Of a stretch of DNA of 11,302 nt, positions 1 through 7,163 are shown piece after piece. The translations under genes and the position numbers were made by a program. Every line of letters begins with the position of its first letter. The first letter of the stretch is position 1. Under the pieces are notes generated by a model. The model made no database searches, was not told where the DNA came from, and was given only the letters and a program-made list of their open reading frames with translations. The DNA is from Pseudomonadota bacterium (GTDB taxonomy: Bacteria > Myxococcota > Bradymonadia > UBA4248). Location of the stretch: the NCBI GenBank assembly GCA_017629415.1, contig JAGBXG010000304.1, positions 1-11,302 of the forward strand, in the 5' to 3' direction.

Positions 1-444
1 AGCTGTCGAGTGCATATCACAACGAGTGAATATTCGAGTTTGAATCTTTCGCAGGCTGTTTTGTTGGCTTGTTATGCACTTGGCCGTCAATACCGGGGGT
101 TGGAGAGTGAACAATCAGAGCCGAAAGCTTTAGCCCCAGCGTGTTTTCAGAATCATGCGCCGGGGACGCGTCCGGCAACACAGGATGAACGCATTCGGCT
201 GATGAAGTCTTTAGAAGATGCATTGGTTGAAATTGGTTATTTTAAATCGCCGGATCCGAATACCGCAGTGCATCGCGTTCAAAATATTGTCACGCGAGCC
301 GATCTTCATAATGATGAATATCATTTATTAATGGGCATGCTTGCGGAAGTTCGGAATTATGCGAAACTGATGGCTCGTGGGATTGAGCCCAAGCGTATGC
401 GTCCTGCAAAATCTTATGGAACAGGTGAAAATACGGAAATTTAA
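1..444 (+). CDS. trmJ: TrmJ-like tRNA (cytidine/uridine-2'-O-)-methyltransferase, C-terminal part
   Basis: The reading frame is open from base 1, so the gene begins outside the window. The GTG at position 10 is not its start, because it lies inside a conserved motif. The visible 147 codons begin with a stretch reading VHITTSEYSSLNLSQAV, which matches the SPOUT-methyltransferase motif 3 of the TrmH/TrmJ family (SLNL..AV, part of the knotted SAM-binding site). After a variable linker comes a helical tail (from about LMKSLEDALVEIGYF to LLMGMLAEV), which resembles the C-terminal dimerisation extension of TrmJ. TrmJ methylates the ribose of nucleotide 32 in the tRNA anticodon loop. E. coli TrmJ is about 246 residues, so roughly 100 N-terminal residues are missing here. 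The motif reads HITT where IPT/IPA is usual. Family membership is well supported; the exact tRNA target is inferred. Confidence 0.85.
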   Translation, partial: SCRVHITTSEYSSLNLSQAVLLACYALGRQYRGLESEQSEPKALAPACFQNHAPGTRPATQDERIRLMKSLEDALVEIGYFKSPDPNTAVHRVQNIVTRADLHNDEYHLLMGMLAEVRNYAKLMARGIEPKRMRPAKSYGTGENTEI

Positions 445-568
445 GGTTTGCGTGGGATTTTTTGTAGGGTTTTACCTCACACCACGCCAAGGGGATGAGC
501 TTGTTGAACCCCACAATGGGGATTTACGTTTTTTATGTCTAACGAGTGCTGATTGTTAACGTTTAGGG

Positions 569-600
569 GCGGAATGGGATTCTGTATTTCATTCCGCTTT
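569..600 (+). terminator. Candidate terminator of trmJ
   Basis: GCGGAATG (569-576) pairs with CATTCCGC (590-597). On the plus-strand RNA the stem extends to 12 pairs through two G-U and two A-U pairs (577-580 with 586-589), leaving a 5-base loop, and TTT follows. The G-U pairs would be A-C mismatches on the other strand, so the structure favours the trmJ transcript. The T tract is short, so efficiency is uncertain. It lies about 125 bases after the trmJ stop. Confidence 0.45.
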
Positions 601-679
601 CCTGTATCACATCACATTTCTTCAGTGATTTGCGAGTTTGTGTATGCTGTGGAAATACTGGGATTCGGGGCTGCTGGTT

Positions 680-830
680 GGGGCGTTGCGGGGTGCAACC
701 CCGCAGTGGGGGTAGGCGCGTATCGGCAGTATTGATAAAAAAGGCAGCCTTTAAGCTGCCATTTTGAGTTTGTTTTAAACAATTTATTTGTGGGGATCTG
801 CCGATAGCGCCGCAGGGGGCATCTGCCCCC
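680..830 (+). repeat. Composite REP-like palindromic repeat, copy 1 (expanded)
   Basis: Three palindromes occur in a row. H1 is GCGGGGT/ACCCCGC (688-694 and 698-704) with a 3-base loop. H2 has arms at 715-729 (GGCGCGTATCGGCAG) and 798-812 (CTGCCGATAGCGCCG), which pair over 14 positions with G720 bulged. H3 is GGGGGCA/TGCCCCC (815-821 and 824-830). The same H1-H2-H3 order recurs, inverted, at 3991-4067. In this copy the two H2 arms are separated by 68 bases that contain a terminator, whereas the other copies have a tight loop. Confidence 0.75.
737..776. terminator. Bidirectional intrinsic terminator
   Basis: GGCAGC (743-748) and GCTGCC (755-760) form a 6-bp stem with a 6-base loop. It is flanked on the left by a run of six A (737-742) and on the right by ATTTTGAGTTTGTTTT. 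Read on the minus strand this is a stem followed by six T, a good rho-independent terminator about 100 bases after the lipoprotein stop. Read on the plus strand it is weaker, but could catch read-through from trmJ. It lies between the two arms of palindrome H2 of the surrounding repeat. Confidence 0.7.
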
Positions 831-856
831 TTATCCGAAAACCGAACAGATTGAGT

Positions 857-3800
857 TTAGATGGGATCGCCGAAGATTTTCACGTCATCGATACGCACAT
901 TTGGTGTGCTTGTTGTTGCATAAGGGAAGATGCCAATAGTGACGAGAGGTTTGTTGTCGGCGTTTGGCAGAAGTGTTGTAGGATAGTCGATGAATTTATC
1001 TTTTTCCGTAAAGGTGAGATCTGTGCCGACATGTGAGAACACATCATCTGTTTTGTAAGCCAGTGCAAAGCTTTTGGGATTGCCGCCGCTGGCGCGGACA
1101 CTGAAGGAAATGGCGATATTTTTGTATCCTGTGGTATTGATTTTTATTTCCCAGTGAGGGTCTGTGTCATATTTGGGTGTAGCTTCTGTACTCCAGTTGG
1201 CTTGTGCGGAGACAGCTTTTCCGGATTTTCCGGTATCTTCAAGTTTATGAGATTTGCCGCCAGCATTGACGAGTGCGAATGTGGCTGCGGTGACAGAGCC
1301 GCCGTCTACGGCTAAGTTTTGATCATCGAAGTTCCATTCGGCAAGGATGGGGCGTGTGACATTGTAGGTTTGTGCGTATGAAGCGGTTGTTGTTGATGTA
1401 TTGGTGATGGTGGTGAGTTCGCCGCCTGTAGGTGGACAGAGGTATTGATTTTCGTCTTTAACGGAGGCGATAGCTACACAATAATATTTGCCTTCAGTAT
1501 TTGGCATACTGACATTGTTTGTGATGAATTCTGTTGTATCTGCGGCGCAATCTGTGCATTGCGTGTTGATTTGTGTGTCGGCTTTGAACGGCCACTGCAA
1601 GATGGGTTTAGTGAGATCGGTAGTGCAGTAAATCGTGGTTGTGATTTCTGCGCCTTGTGGGATATTGACGCGGACAGCGCTTTGCAGGGTATCTTTGTTA
1701 AGGTTTGTATATTGGCAGTATGCAAGTTTTTCGTGTTTGCATGCTGTTTTGGCGGCATTGCATCCGTTGTCGCACAGAGTTGCATTGGGGGCATCCCACA
1801 CGGGGCCGTTATTGTAGGTACATGTGCCGATATATTCTTTATCGCCTTGTTTGAAGCATCCTGTCTGATTTTCGGTGATATTGGCGTTATCTTTATCGGT
1901 ACAGATGGCCAGATCTCTGCAGATTTGGTTATCTTTATCGCATTGTTTATTGGAGGCGCATGCTTCTTGTGTTTCTTGTCCGTCTGTACATGTGGTGAGA
2001 TAGACGGTGCCTGCAGTTTTTAAGCATTTGACGCTTGTTTCGTTGGGTTCGCAGTTGGGTTGGAAGACGATATCATCGTTGGATCTGGGGACGAGAACAT
2101 TTTTATTGAAAGCCCAGTTGACGATGCCGGTGACCTGATAAGTTTTTTGAGGTTCCATGGCATTAAGGGTTTCAGGTTTTAGGCCGTTATTGACGATGGT
2201 ATCTTTTCCATTTTCATCGAGTCCGGGCCATCCTGTGGGTTTTTCTTGTTTATCTGTTCCGGTTGTAAATCTTTCGAGTGTGACAAGCGAGCCGTAATAG
2301 GGGCTGTTGGGTTTTCCGGTGTTGATATCGTTTGCCAGGACGATGACTGGGGCGATGGTTTCAGTTTTATCGGTTTTTTCGACAATCAGTTTATTTTGGA
2401 ACGAACGGATTTGCATTTGGCAATAGTAATGTCCGATGCCATCTGAGGTAATTTTGACGTTATCGCCGACCTGGATGTGTGTGTCTGTGCCAGTATATTT
2501 CATGCAGTCTTTGCCTTGGCAGTAGACGTAGATACCGGCTTGTTTTCCGTCTTCGGAAGGTTCTTGAATGACGAATCCGAGTTCATCTTCGCGGATGGCT
2601 GTGACGACGCCTTCGACGGTGAGTTCGACCGGTCTTGCGGAATCATAATACTCGCGGTCTGAGCTGTCTTTGCAGGTATCCAGGTTGATGAGGGTATGAT
2701 AATTCTGGTGGAGTTGTTGGATGGTATTGAGTTTAGGGATGACGCATTGTCCGGCTTCGCAGGCGGTTTTACCGTCTGTGTTTTTGGAGCAATCGCCTTG
2801 GTTTTCGTCTTCTTTATAGTTGACGAATTCGCCGTTGTAGCATTGTACGATTTGGTTGCCTTGGCAGCTCAAATCTTGGTGTTTGAAGCCATTGGGGCAA
2901 TTTACCGGTTTGACGCATTCACCTTTGCTGCAGACGGTGAGTTCGAGGTCGTGCATTGGAGGGCAGCTGCTTCGGTCGAGTACGCCATTGAAGCATGATC
3001 GGATGTTATTATTTTCGCAAATGCTTGTATTATGCGGGACGATTGTAGAGGAGAGCAGGCAGTCATTGGGTTGAGGTATGGTGCATGAAATGCCGTTTTC
3101 ATTATTGATGCAAAGTCCCTGCATTCCGGTTGTTTCATCTATTTTGCATTCGACAGTTTTGATGGTGGCATTTTCGCAGCTGACGATACGTCCGATGCCG
3201 CTGTCATTATCGCAAATGCTGGTACCGTTATTGATGGTTTTATCTTTGTAGATGCAATTGACAGAGGTTTCGCATGCGGTTTGTTCGGCGTTGCATGTTG
3301 TGCCGTAGGCGCAGTTTTCATGTACTGTCCATGCGCCATTTTGGCATCTTTCGGTGACACTTTTTTCTTTGCCATTTTCATCGATGCGATTGATGCATCT
3401 TGTTTCATTGTCTGTGCATGTTTTATTTCGGCATCTGGCTTGGTTTGACGTGGGGTCTTTGTAGCATTCCTGCCATTGATTGCATATTTGATAATCGTGG
3501 CAGCAGTTATATCCATTGCAGTCATCGATGGCACCGCAGAATTCTTCGCTTGTATTGGGATCAATGCATTTGCCTTCGCATGTGATCATGTTGGCATCAG
3601 AGCATGGGAGGCTGCAATAGAATTTGCCGTTGGAGTCAACGTTACATTTATTGATTTCGACTGGGCAGGTATTGAATTCAAAAGAGGTTTCGTGGCAGAT
3701 GGCACTTTCTGTGCAGAAGGCGTCTCCGCCGCCGAGATAGATATATGACAGGTTTCCGGTTTCTCCAACTGGTGGGCATCTTCTTCCTGTTTGTTCCACA

Positions 3801-3880
3801 GGATCAATGGAGCAGCCGATGGTGGCAGCAGAAAGTAAGCAGCTGATAATGAATATTACACGATGACCATTTTTGTGCAT
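857..3880 (-). CDS. Large cysteine-rich lipoprotein with OB-fold-like and beta-sandwich domains
   Basis: A 1007-residue exported protein of unknown function. It starts with a lipoprotein signal: basic MHKNGHR, a hydrophobic core, then TIG-C with lipidated Cys23. Ser24 at +2 predicts outer-membrane sorting. Residues 35-150 are cysteine-dense and include CEGKCIDPNTSEEFCG (101-116), a motif style I associate with surface proteins of deltaproteobacterial relatives. Residues 155-379 form four modules of six cysteines each. Residues about 415-605 look like an OB-fold of the type attached to secreted nucleases (VEGVVTAIRE, GFVIQEP, VGDNVKI). Two more six-cysteine modules follow (610-714), then beta-rich segments (about 733-840) and a C-terminal jelly-roll-like domain (about 845-1004, starting EWNFDD). 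No nuclease or protease active site is visible. GGAG lies 7 bases before the ATG. Disulfide-rich structure and surface location are inferred. Confidence 0.85.
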   Translation of the reverse strand: MHKNGHRVIFIISCLLSAATIGCSIDPVEQTGRRCPPVGETGNLSYIYLGGGDAFCTESAICHETSFEFNTCPVEINKCNVDSNGKFYCSLPCSDANMITCEGKCIDPNTSEEFCGAIDDCNGYNCCHDYQICNQWQECYKDPTSNQARCRNKTCTDNETRCINRIDENGKEKSVTERCQNGAWTVHENCAYGTTCNAEQTACETSVNCIYKDKTINNGTSICDNDSGIGRIVSCENATIKTVECKIDETTGMQGLCINNENGISCTIPQPNDCLLSSTIVPHNTSICENNNIRSCFNGVLDRSSCPPMHDLELTVCSKGECVKPVNCPNGFKHQDLSCQGNQIVQCYNGEFVNYKEDENQGDCSKNTDGKTACEAGQCVIPKLNTIQQLHQNYHTLINLDTCKDSSDREYYDSARPVELTVEGVVTAIREDELGFVIQEPSEDGKQAGIYVYCQGKDCMKYTGTDTHIQVGDNVKITSDGIGHYYCQMQIRSFQNKLIVEKTDKTETIAPVIVLANDINTGKPNSPYYGSLVTLERFTTGTDKQEKPTGWPGLDENGKDTIVNNGLKPETLNAMEPQKTYQVTGIVNWAFNKNVLVPRSNDDIVFQPNCEPNETSVKCLKTAGTVYLTTCTDGQETQEACASNKQCDKDNQICRDLAICTDKDNANITENQTGCFKQGDKEYIGTCTYNNGPVWDAPNATLCDNGCNAAKTACKHEKLAYCQYTNLNKDTLQSAVRVNIPQGAEITTTIYCTTDLTKPILQWPFKADTQINTQCTDCAADTTEFITNNVSMPNTEGKYYCVAIASVKDENQYLCPPTGGELTTITNTSTTTASYAQTYNVTRPILAEWNFDDQNLAVDGGSVTAATFALVNAGGKSHKLEDTGKSGKAVSAQANWSTEATPKYDTDPHWEIKINTTGYKNIAISFSVRASGGNPKSFALAYKTDDVFSHVGTDLTFTEKDKFIDYPTTLLPNADNKPLVTIGIFPYATTSTPNVRIDDVKIFGDPI

Positions 3881-3885
3881 AATTC

Positions 3886-3889
3886 AACT
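3886..3889 (-). promoter_or_regulatory. Ribosome binding site of the lipoprotein gene
   Basis: On the minus strand the leader reads CCGGAGTTGAATT immediately before the ATG, which places GGAG about 7 bases upstream of the start codon. This supports the start at 3880, which also gives an intact lipoprotein signal peptide. Confidence 0.55.
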
Positions 3890-3919
3890 CCGGTTTCGAG
3901 AAAGCACAGAACCTTCTAC

Positions 3920-3948
3920 AGCATAACATATTTACGTTTATTTTTCAA
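3920..3948 (-). promoter_or_regulatory. Sigma70-type promoter of the lipoprotein gene
   Basis: On the minus strand TTGAAA (3943-3948) is followed by an A/T-rich spacer of exactly 17 bases and then TATGCT (3920-3925). These match five of six and four of six consensus bases. Transcription would start near 3913, giving a leader of about 33 nt. With the terminator at 737-776 this makes the lipoprotein gene a single-gene transcription unit. Confidence 0.6.
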
Positions 3949-3990
3949 AAGAAGGCGCATAACTGGTTGATAATGTAGGGATTGGATTGA

Positions 3991-4067
3991 GGGGGCAAGC
4001 CCCCTACGGCGCTATGCTTTGGCATACGCGCCTACCCCCGATGCGGGGTTTCACCCCGCAACGCCCC
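3991..4067 (-). repeat. Composite REP-like palindromic repeat, copy 2 (compact)
   Basis: This is an inverted copy of the element at 680-830. Read on the minus strand it has H1 GCGGGGT/ACCCCGC (4043-4059, 3-base loop), then H2 GGCGC-G-TATGC pairing with GCATA-GCGCC (4008-4032, with one unpaired G opposite nothing, at 4027), then H3 GGGGGC/GCCCCC (3991-4004). The sequence linking H1 and H2 (GGGGGTAGGCGCGTAT on the minus strand) is identical in both copies. It lies about 70 bases after the rodA stop. No T tract follows, so it is not an obvious intrinsic terminator, although the stacked hairpins could protect or end the rodA mRNA. Confidence 0.75.
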
Positions 4068-4134
4068 AGCGTGCATTGTTTGCAGTATTTTCCAGGTTTG
4101 AGGTAATTCTTTGCTGGAGGTGCTTTGGCGATTG

Positions 4135-5247
4135 TTATTCGAGTGCGTGTCTTCGGATGGAGACATTCATGAGGATGCCGGTGCATATCATCATGCAGAG
4201 AACGCTGGAGCCGCCGTATGAGATCATGGGCAGTGTGATGCCGACAACGGGTGCCCATCTGACGACCATGGCGGTATTGACGAGAATTTGCCAGAAGAAA
4301 ATGGCTGCGATGCCGATGGCCAGCAGCATCCCGAATCTATCTCTTGCTGTGTAGGCGATATGCAAAGTCCACATGAGGAGTGCAAAGTAGAGGGCGAGGA
4401 GGGCGGTGACGCCGACGAAGCCATATTCTTCGGCCCAATTGGCGAGTGCGAAGTCATTTTCTGGTTCGGGGACAAATCCTTTTTGCACTTGTGTGCGTTG
4501 GCCGTAGCCACGGCCTGTGAGTCCGCCGGCGCCGACGGCAATGACAGAGTTTTTGACTTGCCAGTCGCTTCCGTAGGGATCGTCTTCGATTTGTAGGAAC
4601 GTGAGCACTCGCGAGCGTTGATAATCGTGCATGACGAACCAAGCGGCGGGTGCGCATGCGATGAGAATGGCGATGATGAGTGCGATGGTTTTACGTTTGA
4701 TGCCTTCAAACAGAAGCATGACGGCTGAAATGAGGCCGATGAGCAAGGCAGTGCCGAGATCCGGCTCGAGGAAAATGAGCAGCATGGGGAGCAGGATGGC
4801 ACCGATAATGGGTAGCAGTCGTTTGAGATTGTAATGTGTTTTATGTTCTCTGTCGCTGAGGTATTTGGCGACGAATATGACGGTGGCGATTTTCATCAGC
4901 TCGGAGGGTTGCATGTGAAAGAAGCCCATATTGAGCCATCGTTTTGAGCCGTTGAAATCGGTGCCGAAGATGAGGACGATGATAAGTAGCGCGATGCCTG
5001 CGCCATAGATGGCAGTGCCGAATCTGGCGTAATTTCTGTAATCGATGGAGGCGCAGGGGATAACAAAGCAGATAAACCCGAGTGTGAACCAGAGGATTTG
5101 CGTGTTATGCAGTGGTTTCGGGAGAATATCGGCGATACTGTAGAGGTTGAACACGCCGATGCTGATGATGCCGAGTACGAGCAGCAGCAAAGTCCAGTCA
5201 AATGATGCAGCCAGGGATTTGAAGTTAGATTTCCCAAAGTGTTTCAT
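4135..5247 (-). CDS. rodA: RodA, SEDS peptidoglycan glycosyltransferase of the elongasome
   Basis: RodA polymerises lipid II into glycan strands during lateral wall growth and works as a pair with PBP2. The 370-residue protein has about ten hydrophobic segments, normal for the family. SEDS signatures are present: GSKRWLNMG (100-108) with QPSELMKIA (113-121), FLEPDLGTALL (159-169), the large periplasmic loop ending VPEPENDFALANWAEEYGF (259-277, with the catalytic-type Asp265), and PVVGITLPMISYGGSS (333-348). The start overlaps the mrdA stop as ATGA, and a strong GGAGG lies 6 bases upstream, so translation is coupled. One oddity is NTAMVVRWAP (324-333), where the family usually has NIGMV.G.LP, so two customary glycines appear as Ala326 and Arg330. 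It is the last gene of its operon. Confidence 0.95.
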   Translation of the reverse strand: MKHFGKSNFKSLAASFDWTLLLLVLGIISIGVFNLYSIADILPKPLHNTQILWFTLGFICFVIPCASIDYRNYARFGTAIYGAGIALLIIVLIFGTDFNGSKRWLNMGFFHMQPSELMKIATVIFVAKYLSDREHKTHYNLKRLLPIIGAILLPMLLIFLEPDLGTALLIGLISAVMLLFEGIKRKTIALIIAILIACAPAAWFVMHDYQRSRVLTFLQIEDDPYGSDWQVKNSVIAVGAGGLTGRGYGQRTQVQKGFVPEPENDFALANWAEEYGFVGVTALLALYFALLMWTLHIAYTARDRFGMLLAIGIAAIFFWQILVNTAMVVRWAPVVGITLPMISYGGSSVLCMMICTGILMNVSIRRHALE

Positions 5248-7163
5248 TTTTCGCCTCCGACAATTTCCCTAAAATATCTGTCAAGGACTTCCATGGCGAC
5301 GGGTGCAGCGTTTGCTGAGCCGGAGCCGCCGTGTTCGAGGAACACGGTGATGGCAATTTGGGGATTTTCGATAGGTGCAAAGGCAGAGAACCATGCGTGG
5401 TCTCGGTATTTGAATTCGACGGCGGAGCTGGAAACCCGTTTTGAGATGACTTGTGCGGAACCTGTTTTTCCGGCGATATTAAGGTTGGTGAGGCGATAGG
5501 CGAAAGCGGTTCCGAGTTCACTGTTGATGACCATATCGAGTCCTCTTTTAATGGTATCGATGGTCTCTTGTTTGAAGGGTAGTTTGGAGTGAACACGGCT
5601 TGGGTAAGTGAAGATGGGGCGGCCGTCAGCGGTTTCGATTCTGTCGATAATTTGCGGATAGTACAGGGTTCCGCCGTTTGCAATGGTGGCATAAATCATC
5701 GCCATTTGAAGCGGTGTTGTGCGGACGTCGCCCTGTCCGATGGATGTGGACAGGGTGAATCCGCCCTGGAATCCTTCTTTGGAGCGTTTGTTATGCCATT
5801 CTCGAGTGGGTACGGTTCCCGATGATTCGTTATTGATGCCGATACCTGTTTTTTCGCCGAGTCCGAAGAGTTTGGCGTATTCGGCGAGTGTGTCGATACC
5901 GAGTTTTTCGCCGACTTTGTAGAAGTAGACGTCACAGCTGGAGGCGATAGCTTCGGTGATGGAGACGGCGCCGTGTCCTGAATGTTTCCAGCAGTGGAAT
6001 CGTCTTCTTTGTTTGCCGTATTCGTAGTAGCCTGGGCAGTTGAGTGTATCCTGTGGCTGCATGAGTCCTTCTTCGAGGGCGGCGGCAGCAGTGATGACTT
6101 TATAAACCGAGCCTGGGAAGAAGGAGAGCAGGGATTTATCGAGCATAGGTTTATAAGGGTTTGTATCTGCGTCGATATGTTCGTCCCTGCTGAGTCGTCC
6201 TGACCAGCTGTTTGGGTTGAATGATGGTGTACTTGCGATACCCAAGATTTTTCCCGTATTGGGTTCGACGGCAACGATGGCGCCTGTAGGGTAATCTCTA
6301 AGCGCATCTCTGAGGATGCGCTGCACGTCCATGTCGATGGTCAGAATGATATTTTTTCCGGCGATGGGTTCAATATCTTTCCAGTCTTTCATGAGAGCGA
6401 GGGAATCCGCATCTGTTTGTGGGATACCTTTGGCGTTGACGACACCTGCGTTGAGTCCGTTTGCGCCTCTGAGCATGGGTTCATAAGTGCGTTCAATGCC
6501 CATGCGTCCGACGACATCGCCGAGCCTGTAGCCGTACATATTTAATTTTTGCAATTCGGTGTCATTGACTTGATTGACGTATCCGATGAAGTGAGCGCCG
6601 AGTTCATTGTATGGGTAATATCGCCGGCTTGATGCGACGATATCGACTCCGTGGAGCATGAGGCTGTTGGTTTCAATTTTTGCCAGTTGGTCTCTGGTGA
6701 TATCTGATTTGACGGGAATGGGGGCAAATCTGTCGGCAGGTTTTGTTTTTTGGATACGCGATATTAATTTTTGTTTTTCAGTTTCGGTCAGTGTGAGGAT
6801 TGTTGCGAGCGTTTGAATTCTATTTTGGAATGTTTCAGGAGTTTCATTTTTGGAGGTGAAAAAAGCGGGTGTAAGGGTGACATCATAGGCGGGATGGTTG
6901 GTTGCGAGCGTTCTCATTTTGGCATCAAAGATTTGGCCGCGTTCGGCGGGAACGATATTTCTTTTGATGAAGTTATTGAACGCAAGTTGTTTGTAGTGGT
7001 CGCCCTGAATGATTTGCAGGTACCAAAATCTTGTGATGAGCATGCCGAATGCAATGCAGATGAGAATTCTCAAGCCTCGTATGGCAGCTTGATAATCTTT
7101 AGGTTCATTTCTGGTTTCGGAACCTTTTGTATTGTTATTCTGAGATTTGTTGTGCAGGAGCAT
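5244..7163 (-). CDS. mrdA: Penicillin-binding protein 2 (elongasome transpeptidase)
   Basis: This is a class B PBP that cross-links glycan made by RodA in the periplasm. The 639 residues comprise a short cytoplasmic tail, one membrane anchor (about 30-48), a pedestal domain beginning at NIVPAERGQIFD, and a C-terminal transpeptidase domain. The catalytic motifs are all present: SVYK (Ser352, Lys355), SCD (409-411, the SxN/D position) and KTG (566-568, in AGKTGSAQV). The segment NCPGYY...FHCWKHSGHG (375-398) carries the Cys/His residues common in PBP2 proteins. Its start overlaps the previous gene by 29 bases and has only a weak ribosome binding site. No good downstream start exists before the membrane anchor, so the overlap looks real. 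It shares ATGA with rodA. Confidence 0.95.
   Translation of the reverse strand: MLLHNKSQNNNTKGSETRNEPKDYQAAIRGLRILICIAFGMLITRFWYLQIIQGDHYKQLAFNNFIKRNIVPAERGQIFDAKMRTLATNHPAYDVTLTPAFFTSKNETPETFQNRIQTLATILTLTETEKQKLISRIQKTKPADRFAPIPVKSDITRDQLAKIETNSLMLHGVDIVASSRRYYPYNELGAHFIGYVNQVNDTELQKLNMYGYRLGDVVGRMGIERTYEPMLRGANGLNAGVVNAKGIPQTDADSLALMKDWKDIEPIAGKNIILTIDMDVQRILRDALRDYPTGAIVAVEPNTGKILGIASTPSFNPNSWSGRLSRDEHIDADTNPYKPMLDKSLLSFFPGSVYKVITAAAALEEGLMQPQDTLNCPGYYEYGKQRRRFHCWKHSGHGAVSITEAIASSCDVYFYKVGEKLGIDTLAEYAKLFGLGEKTGIGINNESSGTVPTREWHNKRSKEGFQGGFTLSTSIGQGDVRTTPLQMAMIYATIANGGTLYYPQIIDRIETADGRPIFTYPSRVHSKLPFKQETIDTIKRGLDMVINSELGTAFAYRLTNLNIAGKTGSAQVISKRVSSSAVEFKYRDHAWFSAFAPIENPQIAITVFLEHGGSGSANAAPVAMEVLDRYFREIVGGEK
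5254..5258 (-). promoter_or_regulatory. Strong ribosome binding site of rodA inside the mrdA end
   Basis: The minus strand reads GTCGGAGGCGAAAA before the rodA ATG, so GGAGG stands 6 bases upstream and lies inside the last codons of mrdA. This fixes the rodA start at 5247 and supports coupled synthesis of the PBP2-RodA pair. Confidence 0.6.

Larger units (their letters stand above)
445..856. other. Non-coding region between convergent genes
   Basis: This 412-base stretch lies between the stop of trmJ (+) and the stop of the lipoprotein gene (-). I see no credible gene in it; the short open frames lack ribosome binding sites and run through palindromes. It holds, in order, a weak small hairpin (509-521, CCCCA/TGGGG) with six T at 529-534, a longer hairpin at 569-597, and the composite palindromic repeat at 680-830 with a terminator inside it. 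Confidence 0.7.

Noticed and set aside
10..444. GTG at position 10 as the start of a 144-residue gene
   Set aside because: The frame is open to base 1, and the codon lies inside the SPOUT motif that must be preceded by the rest of the methyltransferase domain.
553..735. Small plus-strand open frame in the trmJ-lipoprotein gap
   Set aside because: It has no ribosome binding site, and it runs through the 569-597 hairpin and palindrome H1 of the repeat.
680..830. Palindromic repeats as a CRISPR array
   Set aside because: There are no evenly spaced identical repeats with unique spacers. The copies are dispersed, in both orientations and of differing arrangement, as for REP elements.
1445..2023. 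A 192-codon open frame on the plus strand, antisense to the lipoprotein gene
   Set aside because: It lies entirely within the lipoprotein gene, which has a promoter, ribosome binding site, signal peptide and domain structure. The antisense frame is a Cys/Phe/Ile-rich shadow of the cysteine codons opposite.
4004..4258. An 84-codon open frame at the end of rodA
   Set aside because: Half of it overlaps the end of rodA and the rest translates the palindromic repeat. No ribosome binding site is evident and the composition is not protein-like.
4224..4802. A 192-codon open frame on the minus strand within rodA
   Set aside because: It is in another frame of rodA, Ser/Pro-rich with no recognisable motifs, and has no independent ribosome binding site that I can see.
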